Shown piece after piece: positions 8,639 to 21,150 of a stretch of 64,000 nt of DNA (within the stretch, counting starts at the first letter, position 1; every line of letters starts with the position of its first letter). The position numbers and the translations under genes were made by a program. The stretch comes from Roseateles_B sp041913905 (GTDB lineage: Bacteria > Pseudomonadota > Gammaproteobacteria > Burkholderiales > Burkholderiaceae_C), in contig JAYSEK010000007.1 of NCBI GenBank assembly GCA_041913905.1, positions 1-64,000 on the forward strand, given 5' to 3'. The notes beneath the pieces are model-generated. The model was given only the letters and a program-made list of their open reading frames with translations. It made no database searches and had not been told where the DNA came from.

Positions 8639-9640
8639 TTATTCCATCGGCCTGGGCGCCTGCCCACGGCCTTCGTGCAGCAAGGCTTCGATGGTCTGCT
8701 GCACGGCCAGGGCTTCCGCAAGGCCGGGCAGGGCATGCGAGCGCCCGTCCAGCAGGGCCCCCCAGTGCTCCAGCAGGTCGGCCTCGGCCAGGTCCGGGCG
8801 CAGATCCCGCTCGCCAAGCTCGCGCCAGTCGTCGTCCTTGCGCAGCCGGATGCGGCGGAACCAGTCGCTGAGCCAGACCTCGCCGCCGCGGGCGCGCCAG
8901 CGCATCTCGTTGACGTCCGCCTCCTGGCCCAGCACGGCGGCATCGATGTCGACGGGAATGCCGGCCGCGAACAGGCGTGCGCGCAGACCGATCTCGGCTG
9001 CGTCTGCCTGGGCCGGGTAGACCAGCTCGCTGTGCACGACCTCCGCTGCACCCAGCACGCGCTGCAGCACGAAGATGAAGTGCGACAGCACCTCGCGGCA
9101 GAAGCCTCCCGTTGCGCGACCGGCCAGCCAGGCGCCGGCCGCCTTTTGCCAGGGGCGCGGCCAGCTGGCGAAGCGAAGGGTCAGATGTACGGACTGCAGC
9201 TCGCCCAGGGGCATGCGCGAGGCCGCACCGAAGCAGGACTGCAGCTGGCCCAGGCCGCTGCTGGAGGCCAAGGAGAAGTTGACGGCGGCGCGGTGCCGGC
9301 CCAGCCGCTGCAGGGTGCGCGCCGCGGCCGCGGCGTCGACGGACAGTGGCTTTTCGCACAGCACCGGCAGACCGTAGGCAAAGGCGCGCTCGACCCAGTC
9401 CAGGTGCGAGTCCGGCGGACTCGCGATATAGACGCCGCGCAGGCCTGCGAGCCCCAGCAGCGCTTCGGGCTCGTCCGGCACCAGCAGCCCGGGATGGCCG
9501 CTGCGGACCGCCGCGCGCGTCTCGGGGTTGGGATCCCAGGCGCCGCAGGGTCGGAAGCGGGGATGACTGTGCAGGCGGGCCAGCATCCGCTGGCCCATGA
9601 CTCCCAGTCCGATGAGGCCGATGGCGTAGGGTTCAGGCAT
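8639..9640 (-). CDS. Gfo/Idh/MocA-family oxidoreductase
   Basis: Predicted NAD(P)-dependent dehydrogenase of about 333 residues. The N-terminal Rossmann fold opens with IGLIGLGVMG, and VYIASPPDSH plus CEKPLS (about residues 95-99, including the usual catalytic-site lysine) are typical of the family. The C-terminal half is the alpha/beta substrate domain. The substrate cannot be told from sequence. The gene is convergent with rnpB, with only a few bases between them, and stands alone on its strand. Confidence 0.85.
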   Translation of the reverse strand: MPEPYAIGLIGLGVMGQRMLARLHSHPRFRPCGAWDPNPETRAAVRSGHPGLLVPDEPEALLGLAGLRGVYIASPPDSHLDWVERAFAYGLPVLCEKPLSVDAAAAARTLQRLGRHRAAVNFSLASSSGLGQLQSCFGAASRMPLGELQSVHLTLRFASWPRPWQKAAGAWLAGRATGGFCREVLSHFIFVLQRVLGAAEVVHSELVYPAQADAAEIGLRARLFAAGIPVDIDAAVLGQEADVNEMRWRARGGEVWLSDWFRRIRLRKDDDWRELGERDLRPDLAEADLLEHWGALLDGRSHALPGLAEALAVQQTIEALLHEGRGQAPRPME

Positions 9641-9768
9641 GTTGAGGATTCACGCAAGCGCGCCGGAGTGTAGGGCAGCCGCCCCCGGGGTTTTGCCTGG
9701 ACCGCTACACTGCCTCGCTCCTCTCCATGCCCCGCTGTACCAGGTCGGGCGCTCAACGCACACACCCG

Positions 9769-10971
9769 ATGAATCCTGATGCCGGCACGCTCTGGCGTGC
9801 CCCCCGCTGGACCCTGGCCGTCCTTCTGGCCTGCCTGGGCACCGTAGGCCCTTTTTCCATCGACACCTACCTGCCGGCCTTCGCCGGCATCGCGCAGGCC
9901 CTAGATGCCACGCCGGTGCAGATGCAGCAGACCCTGTCCAGCTACCTGCTGGGTTTTGCGGTGATGAACCTGTTTCATGGGGCACTGTCCGACAGCTTCG
10001 GCAGACGACCCGTGGTGCTGGTGGGGACGGCCATCTTCGCGCTGGCCTCCCTGGGCTGCGCGCTGTCGGCGAGCATCGGCCAGCTGATCTTCTTCCGCAC
10101 GGTGCAGGGCATGTCGGCCGGCGCCGGCGTGGTGGTCTCGCGGGCCATCATCCGCGACATGTTCCCGCCCTCCGAGGCGCAGCGCGTGATGTCGCAGGTG
10201 ACGCTGTTCTTCGGCGTGGCACCGGCGGTGGCGCCGCTGGTGGGCGGCTTCCTCTTCGTCCATGTCGGCTGGCATGCGATCTTCTGGTTCCTTGTGCTGG
10301 TGGGGGCCGCGCTGTTCCTGGCCAACTGGCGCCTGCTCCCCGAGACGCTGCACAAGGATCTGGCCCAGCCCTTCAATGCGCGTGACCTGCTGCGGGGCTA
10401 TTGGCTGCTGTGCGGCAGCCGCAAGTTCCTGCTGCTGACCATTGCCAGCGGCGTGCCCTTCAACGGCATGTTCCTGTACGTGCTGGCGGCGCCCGTCTTC
10501 CTGGGCGAGCACCTGCATCTGGCGCCCACGCAGTTCTTCCTGTTCTTCCTCTTCAGCATCGGCGGCATCATGGGCGGCGCCTGGTTCAGCGGACGGCTGG
10601 CCGGCAAGATCAAGCCGCGGGCGCAGATCCGGCGCGGCTTCTTCATCATGCTGGCCATGGCCTTGCTGAACGTGGCGCTGAACCTGGCGCTGCCGCCCAG
10701 CGCCTGGTGGGCTTTGCCGGTGATCGGCCTGTTTGCGCTGGGCTGGGCGCTGATGGTGCCCGTCGTGACCCTGATGGTGCTGGACCAGGTGCCCGAGCGA
10801 CGCGGCATGGCGTCCTCGCTGCAGGCCTGTATCAGCAGCGCGGCCAACGGGTTGGTGGCCGGCGTGATCGTGCCGCTGGTGATGCATTCCACACTGGCCC
10901 TGGCCCTGGCTTCCGCCGGCATGATGGCCGTCGGCCTCGTGGCCTGGCTGTGGGTCAAGCGCGAAGTCTAG
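9769..10971 (+). CDS. Bcr/CflA-family MFS drug exporter
   Basis: Twelve-helix inner-membrane antiporter of about 400 residues. FSIDTYLPAF in helix 1 is the Bcr/CflA hallmark, and the MFS loop 2-3 motif is G.LSDSFGRRPVVLVG. Members of this family export drugs such as bicyclomycin or sulfonamides, and some export small metabolites. ATG 9769 is preferred over ATG 9727 because helix 1 begins shortly after it. No regulator gene is adjacent. The 146 bp to the next gene show no clear terminator. Confidence 0.9.
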   Translation: MNPDAGTLWRAPRWTLAVLLACLGTVGPFSIDTYLPAFAGIAQALDATPVQMQQTLSSYLLGFAVMNLFHGALSDSFGRRPVVLVGTAIFALASLGCALSASIGQLIFFRTVQGMSAGAGVVVSRAIIRDMFPPSEAQRVMSQVTLFFGVAPAVAPLVGGFLFVHVGWHAIFWFLVLVGAALFLANWRLLPETLHKDLAQPFNARDLLRGYWLLCGSRKFLLLTIASGVPFNGMFLYVLAAPVFLGEHLHLAPTQFFLFFLFSIGGIMGGAWFSGRLAGKIKPRAQIRRGFFIMLAMALLNVALNLALPPSAWWALPVIGLFALGWALMVPVVTLMVLDQVPERRGMASSLQACISSAANGLVAGVIVPLVMHSTLALALASAGMMAVGLVAWLWVKREV

Positions 10972-11117
10972 GGCTTGCCATCGGCGGGCGAAAATCCCGG
11001 TGCTGGCTCCCGGCGCGCTCAAGACGGCGGGCCTGCGGCCGATGTAGATCCAAGGCGCATCCAGCCTGCCGCTGCGGCACCCGCCGGGGCATGGGCGTGC
11101 ATGCGCAGGAGTTGCCC

Positions 11118-12179
11118 ATGTCCCCTCAAACTGCCTTCGTCCCCTTTTCCCTTGTGAAGCCTCCGCTGGCCTGCCTGTTGGCCGCTGCACTGAGCCTGGC
11201 CGGGCTGGCGCCGGTACACGCGCGCTCGACGGCGGCCGAGAAGAGCGAGGCACGACCGGAAAAGAGCGAGAAGACCGAAAAGCCCGAAAAGCCCGAAAAG
11301 CCCGAAAAGCCCGACAAGCCCGCGACCGAAAAGAGCATCGGCAAGGAAGAGGGCGCGTCCGAGAACCTGGGCATGCTGCGCCAGCGCCTGGCGGAGCGCC
11401 TGGCCACCAAGCCGGAGCCTGCGCCAGCCAGGCCAGAAGCCCGCTCCGCACCCCGTGCCGAGCCCAAGGCCGGCAAGCATGGCGAGGCCAAGGGCCACGG
11501 CGGCGAGCTGCACTGGGCCTATGAGGGGGCCGGCGGCCCCGAGCACTGGGGCGAGCTGAAGCCGGAATACCAGCTCTGCGCCAGCGGCAAGCGCCAGAGT
11601 CCCATCGACATTCGCGACGGCATCCGCGTCGACCTGGAGAAGATCCAGTTCGACTACCAGCCCAGCGGCTTTGCCGTGCTGGACAACGGCCACACCATCC
11701 AGGTCAACGTGGCCCCGGGCAACAGCCTGCAGGTGATGGGGCGCCGCTTCGAGCTGCTGCAGTTCCACTTCCACAAGCCCAGCGAAGAACGGGTCAACGG
11801 CCGCCAGTACGACATGGTCGCCCACCTCGTGCACAAGGACCCGGACGGCCGCCTGGCCGTGGTCGCCGTGCTGCTGGAGCGCGGCCGGGAGCAGCCCCTG
11901 GTGCAGACGGTCTGGAACAACCTGCCGCTGGAGAAGGGCGAGGCCCTGACGGCGCCGGGCCAGATGGACCTGAACCAGCTGCTGCCCGAGGACCGGGCTT
12001 ACTACACCTACATGGGCTCGCTGACCACGCCGCCATGCTCGGAAGGCGTGCTGTGGATGGTGATGCGCCAGCCGGTGCAGATCTCGGCCAACCAGCTCAG
12101 CATCTTCGGCAAGCTCTATCCCATGAACGCGCGGCCGGTGCAGGCCAGCTCGGGGCGGCTGATCAAGGAGTCGCAATAG
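11118..12179 (+). CDS. exported alpha-type carbonic anhydrase with a Lys/Glu/Pro linker
   Basis: About 353 residues. Order: signal peptide (LACLLAAALSLAGLAPVHA), a charged low-complexity segment including about four KPEKPEK-type repeats (roughly residues 50-66), then an alpha-carbonic anhydrase domain from about residue 130. Recognisable blocks are QSPIDIRDG, LLQFHFHKPSEE and YMGSLTTPPCSEGV. The zinc histidines are H217, H219 and H236. Unusually, the glutamate that normally supports the third histidine (Glu117 in human CA II numbering) is replaced by V234 in DMVAHLVH. Start ATG 11118 has AGGAG at 11107-11111. The enzyme would hydrate CO2 in the periplasm; the linker may bind the envelope. The 3' end meets the convergent binding-protein gene with 17 bp between, including a 12-base GC palindrome at 12183-12194. 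Confidence 0.88.
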   Translation: MSPQTAFVPFSLVKPPLACLLAAALSLAGLAPVHARSTAAEKSEARPEKSEKTEKPEKPEKPEKPDKPATEKSIGKEEGASENLGMLRQRLAERLATKPEPAPARPEARSAPRAEPKAGKHGEAKGHGGELHWAYEGAGGPEHWGELKPEYQLCASGKRQSPIDIRDGIRVDLEKIQFDYQPSGFAVLDNGHTIQVNVAPGNSLQVMGRRFELLQFHFHKPSEERVNGRQYDMVAHLVHKDPDGRLAVVAVLLERGREQPLVQTVWNNLPLEKGEALTAPGQMDLNQLLPEDRAYYTYMGSLTTPPCSEGVLWMVMRQPVQISANQLSIFGKLYPMNARPVQASSGRLIKESQ

Positions 12180-12196
12180 GCGGCGCCGCGGCGCAT

Positions 12197-12916
12197 TCAG
12201 AGGCTGTAGCCGAAGCGCGCGTAGATGCTCTTGATCACGCCCTTCTGGTGCAGCACCTGCAGCTGGCCGTTCAGCAGCTTGACGGTCTCGTCGGGCAGCT
12301 GCTTCTGGCAGGCCAGGTACATCTCGGTGCGGTTGAAGTTCAGCACCGGCTCGATGTTGGTGATGCCCTGCTGCTTGAGCCGGTACTGGCCGATCAGGCG
12401 TCCGGTGGCCCAGTAGTCGATGCGGCCGGCCAGCAGCTTGCGCGGGTTGGTGTCGTCATTGGGCGCGACCTCGACCAGGTAGCCGCGGGTCTGCAGATAG
12501 CTGACGATGGCATCGCCCTGGTAGCTGCCGATGCGCATGTTCTGCAGCTCCTCCAGGTGGCTGGGCCTGCTGGCGCCACTGCGCGCGAACAGGGTCCAGT
12601 CGTTGACGACCAGAGGGCCGATCCAGCGGTAGAGATCCTCGCGCTCCGGCGTGCGTGACATCGAGAACACGCAGGTGTTGACCTGGGTCCGGGCCATCGC
12701 GATGGCTCGCGCCCATGGGTAGACGGCCATTTCGTACTCGATGCCGGCGCTGTCCAGCAGGCTGCGCACGATCTCGGTTGCCACGCCGGTGACATGCCCC
12801 TGGCTGTCGCTCATGTTGTAGGGCGGGTATTCCTCGGTAGCGAGGATCAGGTGCTGCTGTGCCTGCGCCATCGCGGCGCTGCAGGCCAGCCAGAGGCAGA
12901 GCAAGCAAGTCTTCAT
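12197..12916 (-). CDS. periplasmic solute-binding protein, amino-acid (SBP_bac_3) type
   Basis: A 239-residue protein with a signal peptide (MKTCLLCLWLACSAAMAQA) and a type 2 periplasmic-binding fold: LATEEYPPYN at the start of lobe 1, GVATEIVRSLL, then MRIGSYQGDAIVSYL marking lobe 2. No permease or ATPase gene is adjacent, so this is an orphan binding protein. Such orphans may feed a distant ABC importer or act as sensors. The hybrid kinase gene upstream on the same strand ends 119 bp away, which makes a sensing partnership possible but unproven. Confidence 0.85.
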   Translation of the reverse strand: MKTCLLCLWLACSAAMAQAQQHLILATEEYPPYNMSDSQGHVTGVATEIVRSLLDSAGIEYEMAVYPWARAIAMARTQVNTCVFSMSRTPEREDLYRWIGPLVVNDWTLFARSGASRPSHLEELQNMRIGSYQGDAIVSYLQTRGYLVEVAPNDDTNPRKLLAGRIDYWATGRLIGQYRLKQQGITNIEPVLNFNRTEMYLACQKQLPDETVKLLNGQLQVLHQKGVIKSIYARFGYSL

Positions 12917-13035
12917 GAGGCTCTCCTGAAGGCCGTTCGCGCGGCCTTGCAGGCTACTTTAGCGCTGGCCCCAGACTGGCGGAAGCGGCCTTCCCGGGCC
13001 TATTCCACAGTGCCACGGTTCCACGGTGCCACGGT

Positions 13036-15333
<2,298 letters not shown>

Positions 15334-15587
15334 GGACTCCTGGACCGTCAGGGACCGGCGCGCGCAGCGCCGGCCGATGTTCGGCCGCCAGCGCGGGGGC
15401 TGGCGGCGGTCACCTGCGGGAATTGTGCACGGCTTCGTCGAAGCTCAGGCGGTTCCCGCGCGACGGCTTGGCTTGTGTGTGTCGAAACCCACGTGGCAGG
15501 CGTCACGAAAGCCTTGGATCGGCGGCCTGCGCCGGCAGTATCTCCTGGAGGGGCCGGGGCGAGGGGGCAGGGCGGGAGGCCCCGGTG

Positions 15588-16589
15588 TCAGTGCATCCGG
15601 TCCAGCGCCCGTGCCGCCCCCAGCAGGGCCGGCGAGGTGGGGCTGTCGATGACGAAGCAGGGGATGGGGGCCAGCAGCGCCTGCATGCGCCCCTTGCCCT
15701 CGAAGCGCTCGCGAAAGCGCGAGGCCCTCAGCTCGGGCAGCAGGCGCGGTGCGATCCCCCCGCCGATGTAGACACCGCCGGTGGCGCCGAGGGTCAGGGC
15801 CAGGTTGCCGGCCGTGCTGCCCAGGAAGCGGCAGAACAGGTCCACGGCCAGCCGGCAGGCGGGCTCGCCGGCACGGGCGCCGGGCAGTACCTGCTCGGGC
15901 CGCAGCGCCGGGTCGGCGGCGAGGCCCAGCAGCTCGGCGCTGGCCAGGTAGAGATTCTGCAGACCCGGGCCCGACAAGGCCCGCTCCGCCGACACATGGC
16001 CGAAGCTGCGGCGCAGCAGTGCCAGCACGGCGGCTTCCTGCTCGTCCATGGCGCTCAGCGTGGCGTGGCCGCCTTCGCCGGCCAGCGGCACCAGGCCTTG
16101 CGCCGAGGGCAGCAGGCCCGACACGCCCAGGCCCGTGCCCGCCCCCAGCAGCGCCAGCGGCGAGCGTGGCTGTGCCAGCTGCTCCGGCTGCGGCCGGACG
16201 CCGCCGAGATCCTGCAGGGCGTCGCCTTGCAGGCTCGGCAGCGACAGGGCCAGCGCGGTGAAGTCGTTGATCACCTCCAGCCGCTGCAGGTCAAGCTGCT
16301 GCTGCAGGGCGCTGATGGAGAAGGCCCAGTGGTGGTTGGTCATGCGCACTTCGTCGCCCGTCACCGGATTGGCAATGCCGAGCGCACAGGCGGCCGGGCG
16401 GGCGGGATCGCGGTCATCCAGGTAGTGCTGGATGGCGTCGCGCAGCGACGGGTGCTCGGCGCAGCGGTAGGTCCGCACATGGCTCAGCGGCGCCCCCGGT
16501 TCGTCCATCCAGGCAAAGCGCGCATGCGTGCCGCCGATGTCGCCCAGAAGGCGCGGGAAGAGGGCCTGCGTCGCATGGGCCTGGCTCAT
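15588..16589 (-). CDS. glk: glucokinase
   Basis: Phosphorylates glucose with ATP in the cytoplasm. The 333-residue product has the phosphate-binding motif LLGDIGGTHARFAW near residue 15, the substrate-region motif VINDFTALA, the second phosphate loop LLGAGTGLG and the adenosine loop GGVYIGGGIAPR. This fits the E. coli Glk-type family in length and motifs. It sits divergently from the GH16 glucanase gene, with one LacI-type palindrome upstream of each, and would capture glucose released by the glucanase and beta-glucosidase of this locus. Confidence 0.93.
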   Translation of the reverse strand: MSQAHATQALFPRLLGDIGGTHARFAWMDEPGAPLSHVRTYRCAEHPSLRDAIQHYLDDRDPARPAACALGIANPVTGDEVRMTNHHWAFSISALQQQLDLQRLEVINDFTALALSLPSLQGDALQDLGGVRPQPEQLAQPRSPLALLGAGTGLGVSGLLPSAQGLVPLAGEGGHATLSAMDEQEAAVLALLRRSFGHVSAERALSGPGLQNLYLASAELLGLAADPALRPEQVLPGARAGEPACRLAVDLFCRFLGSTAGNLALTLGATGGVYIGGGIAPRLLPELRASRFRERFEGKGRMQALLAPIPCFVIDSPTSPALLGAARALDRMH

Positions 16590-16635
16590 GAATGTCTCCT
16601 GATGCTGTTCCGGTTCGGAATGGCAGCATTTTGTG

Positions 16636-16649
16636 TGAAATCGCTTTCA
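16636..16649 (-). promoter_or_regulatory. predicted LacI-family operator upstream of glk
   Basis: TGAAATCGCTTTCA matches the TGAAAgCGcTTTCA palindrome seen elsewhere in this locus with one change from perfect symmetry. It lies about 47 bp upstream of the glk start. No good promoter boxes are visible beside it. Confidence 0.6.
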
Positions 16650-16716
16650 AGCCGCAAGTGCCGCGGCTTTTTGATGAATCGGTGTTTTCACTCAGAGTTA
16701 GGTTGGGAAGCTTCTT

Positions 16717-16736
16717 GATAATGAAAACGCTTTCAT
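16717..16736 (+). promoter_or_regulatory. -10 box and LacI-family operator of the GH16 gene
   Basis: GATAAT at 16717-16722 is a good -10 box and overlaps the palindrome ATGAAAACGCTTTCAT at 16721-16736. The transcript should start inside the operator, so a bound repressor would block it. The -35 region is weak. Confidence 0.65.
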
Positions 16737-16812
16737 TCCGATGAATCCTGCCATCGCGTTGCTCGCCGCAGACAGGTGTGACGCGCAGGCGGACGCCCCA
16801 ACAGGAGACCTC

Positions 16813-17736
16813 ATGCCCCCGATTCCCCCCCGCCTGCCGGGCCTGCAAGCCCTGCTGCGCTGGCCGCTGCTGGCCGGCCTGACCCTTGCCGCCTGCGGCG
16901 GCGGCGGTGCGCCCGCTGCCACGCCCGTTCCCACGCCCAGCCCCACTCCAACCCCCACGCCAATGCCGACACCAACACCAGCACCAACCCCCTTGATCCG
17001 CCCTGCGGACCATGCCCTGGTCTGGTCCGACGAGTTCGAGCAGCCGGGCCTGCCCGATGCCCAGCGCTGGGGCTACGACACCGGTCGCAATGCAGCCGGC
17101 TGGTTCAACCACGAGCTGCAGTACTACAGCGCCGCCCGGCTTGAGAACAGCGAGGTGAAGGACGGCCGGCTGCGCATCACCGCGCGGCTGGAGAGCCGGT
17201 CCGACCAGCCCGACTGGGGCGGCCAGCGCTACAGCTCCGCCCGCCTGCTGACGGCGGGCAAGGCCCAGTGGACCTACGGCTTCTTCGAGATCCGCGCGAA
17301 GCTGCCTTGCGGCCGCGGCAGCTGGCCGGCGATCTGGATGCTGGGAGCGCAAGGCAGCTGGCCTGCGCAGGGCGAGCTGGACATCATGGAGCAGGTCGGG
17401 CGCGAGCCGGACAAGGTCTTCAGCACGGTGCACACCAGCAGCGGCTCGGGCGCCAACGGCAAGGGCGGCGCCGTGCAACTGCCCAGCGCCTGCAGCGCCT
17501 TCCATGACTACCAGATGCTGTGGACGCCCGAGAGCATCCGCTTCGGGGTGGACGGCATCGAGCATGCGCGCTATGACAAGCTGGGCACGGGGCCGACCCA
17601 GTGGCCCTTCGACCAGCCGCAGTTCCTCATCCTCAACCTCGCCATCGGCGGGGATCTGGGCGGCACGGTGGACGACGGCATCTTCCCGCTGGTGTACGAG
17701 ATCGAGCACGTCAGGGTCTATCAGAAGCGGCCCTGA
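16813..17736 (+). CDS. GH16 endo-beta-1,3-glucanase (laminarinase-like) lipoprotein
   Basis: About 307 residues. The lipoprotein signal ends LAAC (C28) and is followed by glycines and a long Thr-Pro linker (PTPSPTPTPTP type, about 36-58) that tethers the catalytic domain at the outer membrane. The GH16 domain shows WSDEFEQPG, WTYGFFEIRAKLP and the active-site motif GELDIMEQVG, with nucleophile E188, assisting D190 and acid/base E193. This motif is shared with laminarinases, lichenases and agarases; beta-1,3-glucan is favoured because of the linked beta-glucosidase and glucokinase. ATG 16813 has AGGAG at 16803-16807. It is convergent with the ABC importer operon, 142 bp away. Confidence 0.9.
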   Translation: MPPIPPRLPGLQALLRWPLLAGLTLAACGGGGAPAATPVPTPSPTPTPTPMPTPTPAPTPLIRPADHALVWSDEFEQPGLPDAQRWGYDTGRNAAGWFNHELQYYSAARLENSEVKDGRLRITARLESRSDQPDWGGQRYSSARLLTAGKAQWTYGFFEIRAKLPCGRGSWPAIWMLGAQGSWPAQGELDIMEQVGREPDKVFSTVHTSSGSGANGKGGAVQLPSACSAFHDYQMLWTPESIRFGVDGIEHARYDKLGTGPTQWPFDQPQFLILNLAIGGDLGGTVDDGIFPLVYEIEHVRVYQKRP

Positions 17737-17878
17737 GCCTGGTGACGCTGAGCCAAGCGATGCTGAACCTTCTTGCAGCCCCCGCCTGACCGGCGAGGGG
17801 CCAGAGGGTTGCCGCTCAGCGAGCGCAGACAAGCTGAGCCGGGCGCGGCCCACTCCTCGTGGACCGGGTTCGCCCAGC

Positions 17879-18934
<1,056 letters not shown>

Positions 18935-18935
18935 C

Positions 18936-20273
18936 TCAGGCTCCCTTGGCTTGCGCGGCCAGGAACTGGCGGTACCAGCGCGCGCTGTCCTTGAGGGTGC
19001 GCTGCTGGGTCTCGTAGTCCACGTGCACGATGCCGAAGCGCTTGGCGTAACCCGAGGACCACTCGAAATTGTCCATCAGGCTCCAGACCATGTAGGCGTC
19101 CACCGGCACGCCCTCCAGCCGGGCCGCGTGCACGGCGGCGATGTGACGCTGCAGGTAGCGGGTGCGGGCCTCGTCCTGCACGCGGCCGTCCACCCAGGGG
19201 TCGGGGAAGGCGCCGCCGTTCTCGGTGACCCAGAGGCTGGGCACCTGGCGGTAGTCGCGGTGCAGGCGCAGCAGCAGTTCGGTCAGGCCCTCGGGGTAGA
19301 CCTCCCAGCCCATCTCGTTGACCTCCTTGCCGGCGGCCTTGGCGTCCCAGGGCTTGTCGGCGCTCTGCACCAGGCGCGAGTAGTAGTTGACGCCCAGAAA
19401 GTCCAGCGGCTGGCGGATCTCGGCCAGGTCGCCGTCCTGCATCTTCGGCGCCTTCTCGCCCAGGTCCAGCCAGATGTCGACCGGATAGCGGCCCAGGCAC
19501 AGCGGGTTCATGTACCAGCGCAGCAGGCGGCCGTCTTCCAGCACGGCTTTGGCCTTGTCGGCGGCGGACGGCGTGGCGGGGTGAACGGGCGCCAGGTTGA
19601 GCACGATGCCCAGCTTCTCCTTCGCGCCTTCGGCCCGCAGCGCCTTGAGGGCGCGCCCATGGCTCAGCAGCAGGTGGTGCGAGACCTGCAGCGCCAGAGC
19701 CTCGTCCTTGAGGCCGGGGGCGAAGACGCCGGTCTGGTGGCCCAGTACCGCCACGACCCAGGGCTCGTTGTGCGTGCACAGCGAAGCCAGGCGGTCGCCC
19801 AGGCGGCGCTGGATGCCCAGCGCATAGTCCACGAAGTGGTCCACGGTCTCGCGGTTCGCCCAGCCGCCGCGGTCCTGCAGGGCTTGGGGCAAGTCCCAGT
19901 GGTTGAGGGTCAGGTGGGGCTGCAGACCACGGGCCAGCATGCCGTCCACCAGGCGGTCGTAGAAGGCCAGTCCGGCCTCGTTCCAGGCGCCCTGGCCGCT
20001 GGGCTGCACGCGCGGCCAGCACACGCTGAAGCGGTAGGCGTTGACGCCCAGTCCCTGGATCAGGTCCAGATCCTCTGCCCAGCGCCGGTAGTGCTCGCAG
20101 GCCACGCGGCCATCGCTGGCATCGGCGATGGCGCCGGGCTGGCGGCAGAAGGTATCCCAGACGCTGGGGCCCTTGCCATCGGCATCGGCGGCGCCTTCGA
20201 TCTGGAAGGCGCTGGTGGAAACCCCCCAGACAAAGTCGCGCGGGAAGTGCAGGGCGGTGGTCGGGTCACTCAT
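18936..20273 (-). CDS. GH1 beta-glucosidase
   Basis: Cytoplasmic beta-glucosidase of 445 residues with no signal peptide. FVWGVSTSAFQIEGA is the classical GH1 N-terminus. E170 in THNEPW is the acid/base and E351 in VTENGG is the nucleophile. ATG 20273 is chosen over the upstream in-frame ATG 20330 because it sits directly before the conserved start. It lies inside the ABC importer operon between the second permease and the ATPase, so it most likely cleaves imported beta-gluco-oligosaccharides to glucose for glk. Confidence 0.94.
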   Translation of the reverse strand: MSDPTTALHFPRDFVWGVSTSAFQIEGAADADGKGPSVWDTFCRQPGAIADASDGRVACEHYRRWAEDLDLIQGLGVNAYRFSVCWPRVQPSGQGAWNEAGLAFYDRLVDGMLARGLQPHLTLNHWDLPQALQDRGGWANRETVDHFVDYALGIQRRLGDRLASLCTHNEPWVVAVLGHQTGVFAPGLKDEALALQVSHHLLLSHGRALKALRAEGAKEKLGIVLNLAPVHPATPSAADKAKAVLEDGRLLRWYMNPLCLGRYPVDIWLDLGEKAPKMQDGDLAEIRQPLDFLGVNYYSRLVQSADKPWDAKAAGKEVNEMGWEVYPEGLTELLLRLHRDYRQVPSLWVTENGGAFPDPWVDGRVQDEARTRYLQRHIAAVHAARLEGVPVDAYMVWSLMDNFEWSSGYAKRFGIVHVDYETQQRTLKDSARWYRQFLAAQAKGA

Positions 20274-20316
20274 GGGGCAGGTCAGCAAAGATGAACGGGT
20301 GAAGAGAGGCCTGGGC

Positions 20317-21150
20317 TCACTTGACGGCACCGGCGGTCAGGCCGGCGATGAGTTGGCGTGAGGCCAGCATGAAGAGGGCGATCAGGGGCAGGGTGGCCAC
20401 GGCGGCGCCGGCGATCAACGCGCCCCATTCGGTGTCCACCGGGTTCTGCAGCAGGCGCAGCGCCAGGGGCAGGGTGAAGCGGTCCGGGCTGCGCAGCACG
20501 ATCAGCGGACCGACGAAGTTGTTCCAGCTGCCGATGAAGCTGATCAGACCCAGGGTGCCCAGGGCCGGCTTCAGCAAGGGCAGCACGATGCGGGCGAAGA
20601 TGCCGAACTCGCCGCAGCCGTCCATGCGGGCGGCCTCGATCAGCTCCCTGGGCACGGCGCTGCGCACGTACTGGCGCATCAGGAAGATGCCGAAGGCGTT
20701 GGCCGCGCCGGGCAGGTACAGCGCCCGCGGCTCGTCGATCCAGCCCAGCAGGTCCATGACCATGAAGCTGGGGATCATGCTCATGAAGCTGGGCAGCAGC
20801 ATGGTGCCCAGCACCAGGGCGAACAAGGGCCGCTTGAAGCGGAACTCGAACATCGCGAAGGCATAGCCGCCCATGGCGCAGAAGAGCAGGGTGAGCGCGG
20901 TGGACATCAGCGCCACGTAGAGGCTCCATCCCACGCTGCGCCAGAAGGGCACGCGCTCGCCCAGCAGGCGCAGATTGGCCCAGAGATCGTCGCCGAACCA
21001 CAGCGGGGGCGGCACGCTGAAGATGTCGGTCCGCGATTGCGTCGCGAACACGAACATCACGTAGAAGGGCGCCAGCATCAGCAGGGCGCCGGCCCCGACG
21101 AGGGCGTAGGCCAGCCAGCGGGAGCTTTGAAGAGAAGGGCGGGTGCTCAT
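20317..21150 (-). CDS. sugar ABC importer permease (MalG type)
   Basis: Inner-membrane permease of about 277 residues with six predicted helices. The cytoplasmic EAA loop that docks on the ATPase reads ELIEAARMDGCGEFGIFARIVLPLLKP. ATG 21150 overlaps the stop of the upstream permease gene by one base; GTG 21153 is an alternative start. It forms a permease pair with the next gene and serves the same binding protein. Confidence 0.92.
   Translation of the reverse strand: MSTRPSLQSSRWLAYALVGAGALLMLAPFYVMFVFATQSRTDIFSVPPPLWFGDDLWANLRLLGERVPFWRSVGWSLYVALMSTALTLLFCAMGGYAFAMFEFRFKRPLFALVLGTMLLPSFMSMIPSFMVMDLLGWIDEPRALYLPGAANAFGIFLMRQYVRSAVPRELIEAARMDGCGEFGIFARIVLPLLKPALGTLGLISFIGSWNNFVGPLIVLRSPDRFTLPLALRLLQNPVDTEWGALIAGAAVATLPLIALFMLASRQLIAGLTAGAVK

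Noticed and set aside
16917..17000. Simple ACGCCC/ACCAAC repeats in the GH16 gene considered as a minisatellite
   Set aside because: They encode the ordinary Thr-Pro linker of a surface lipoprotein.
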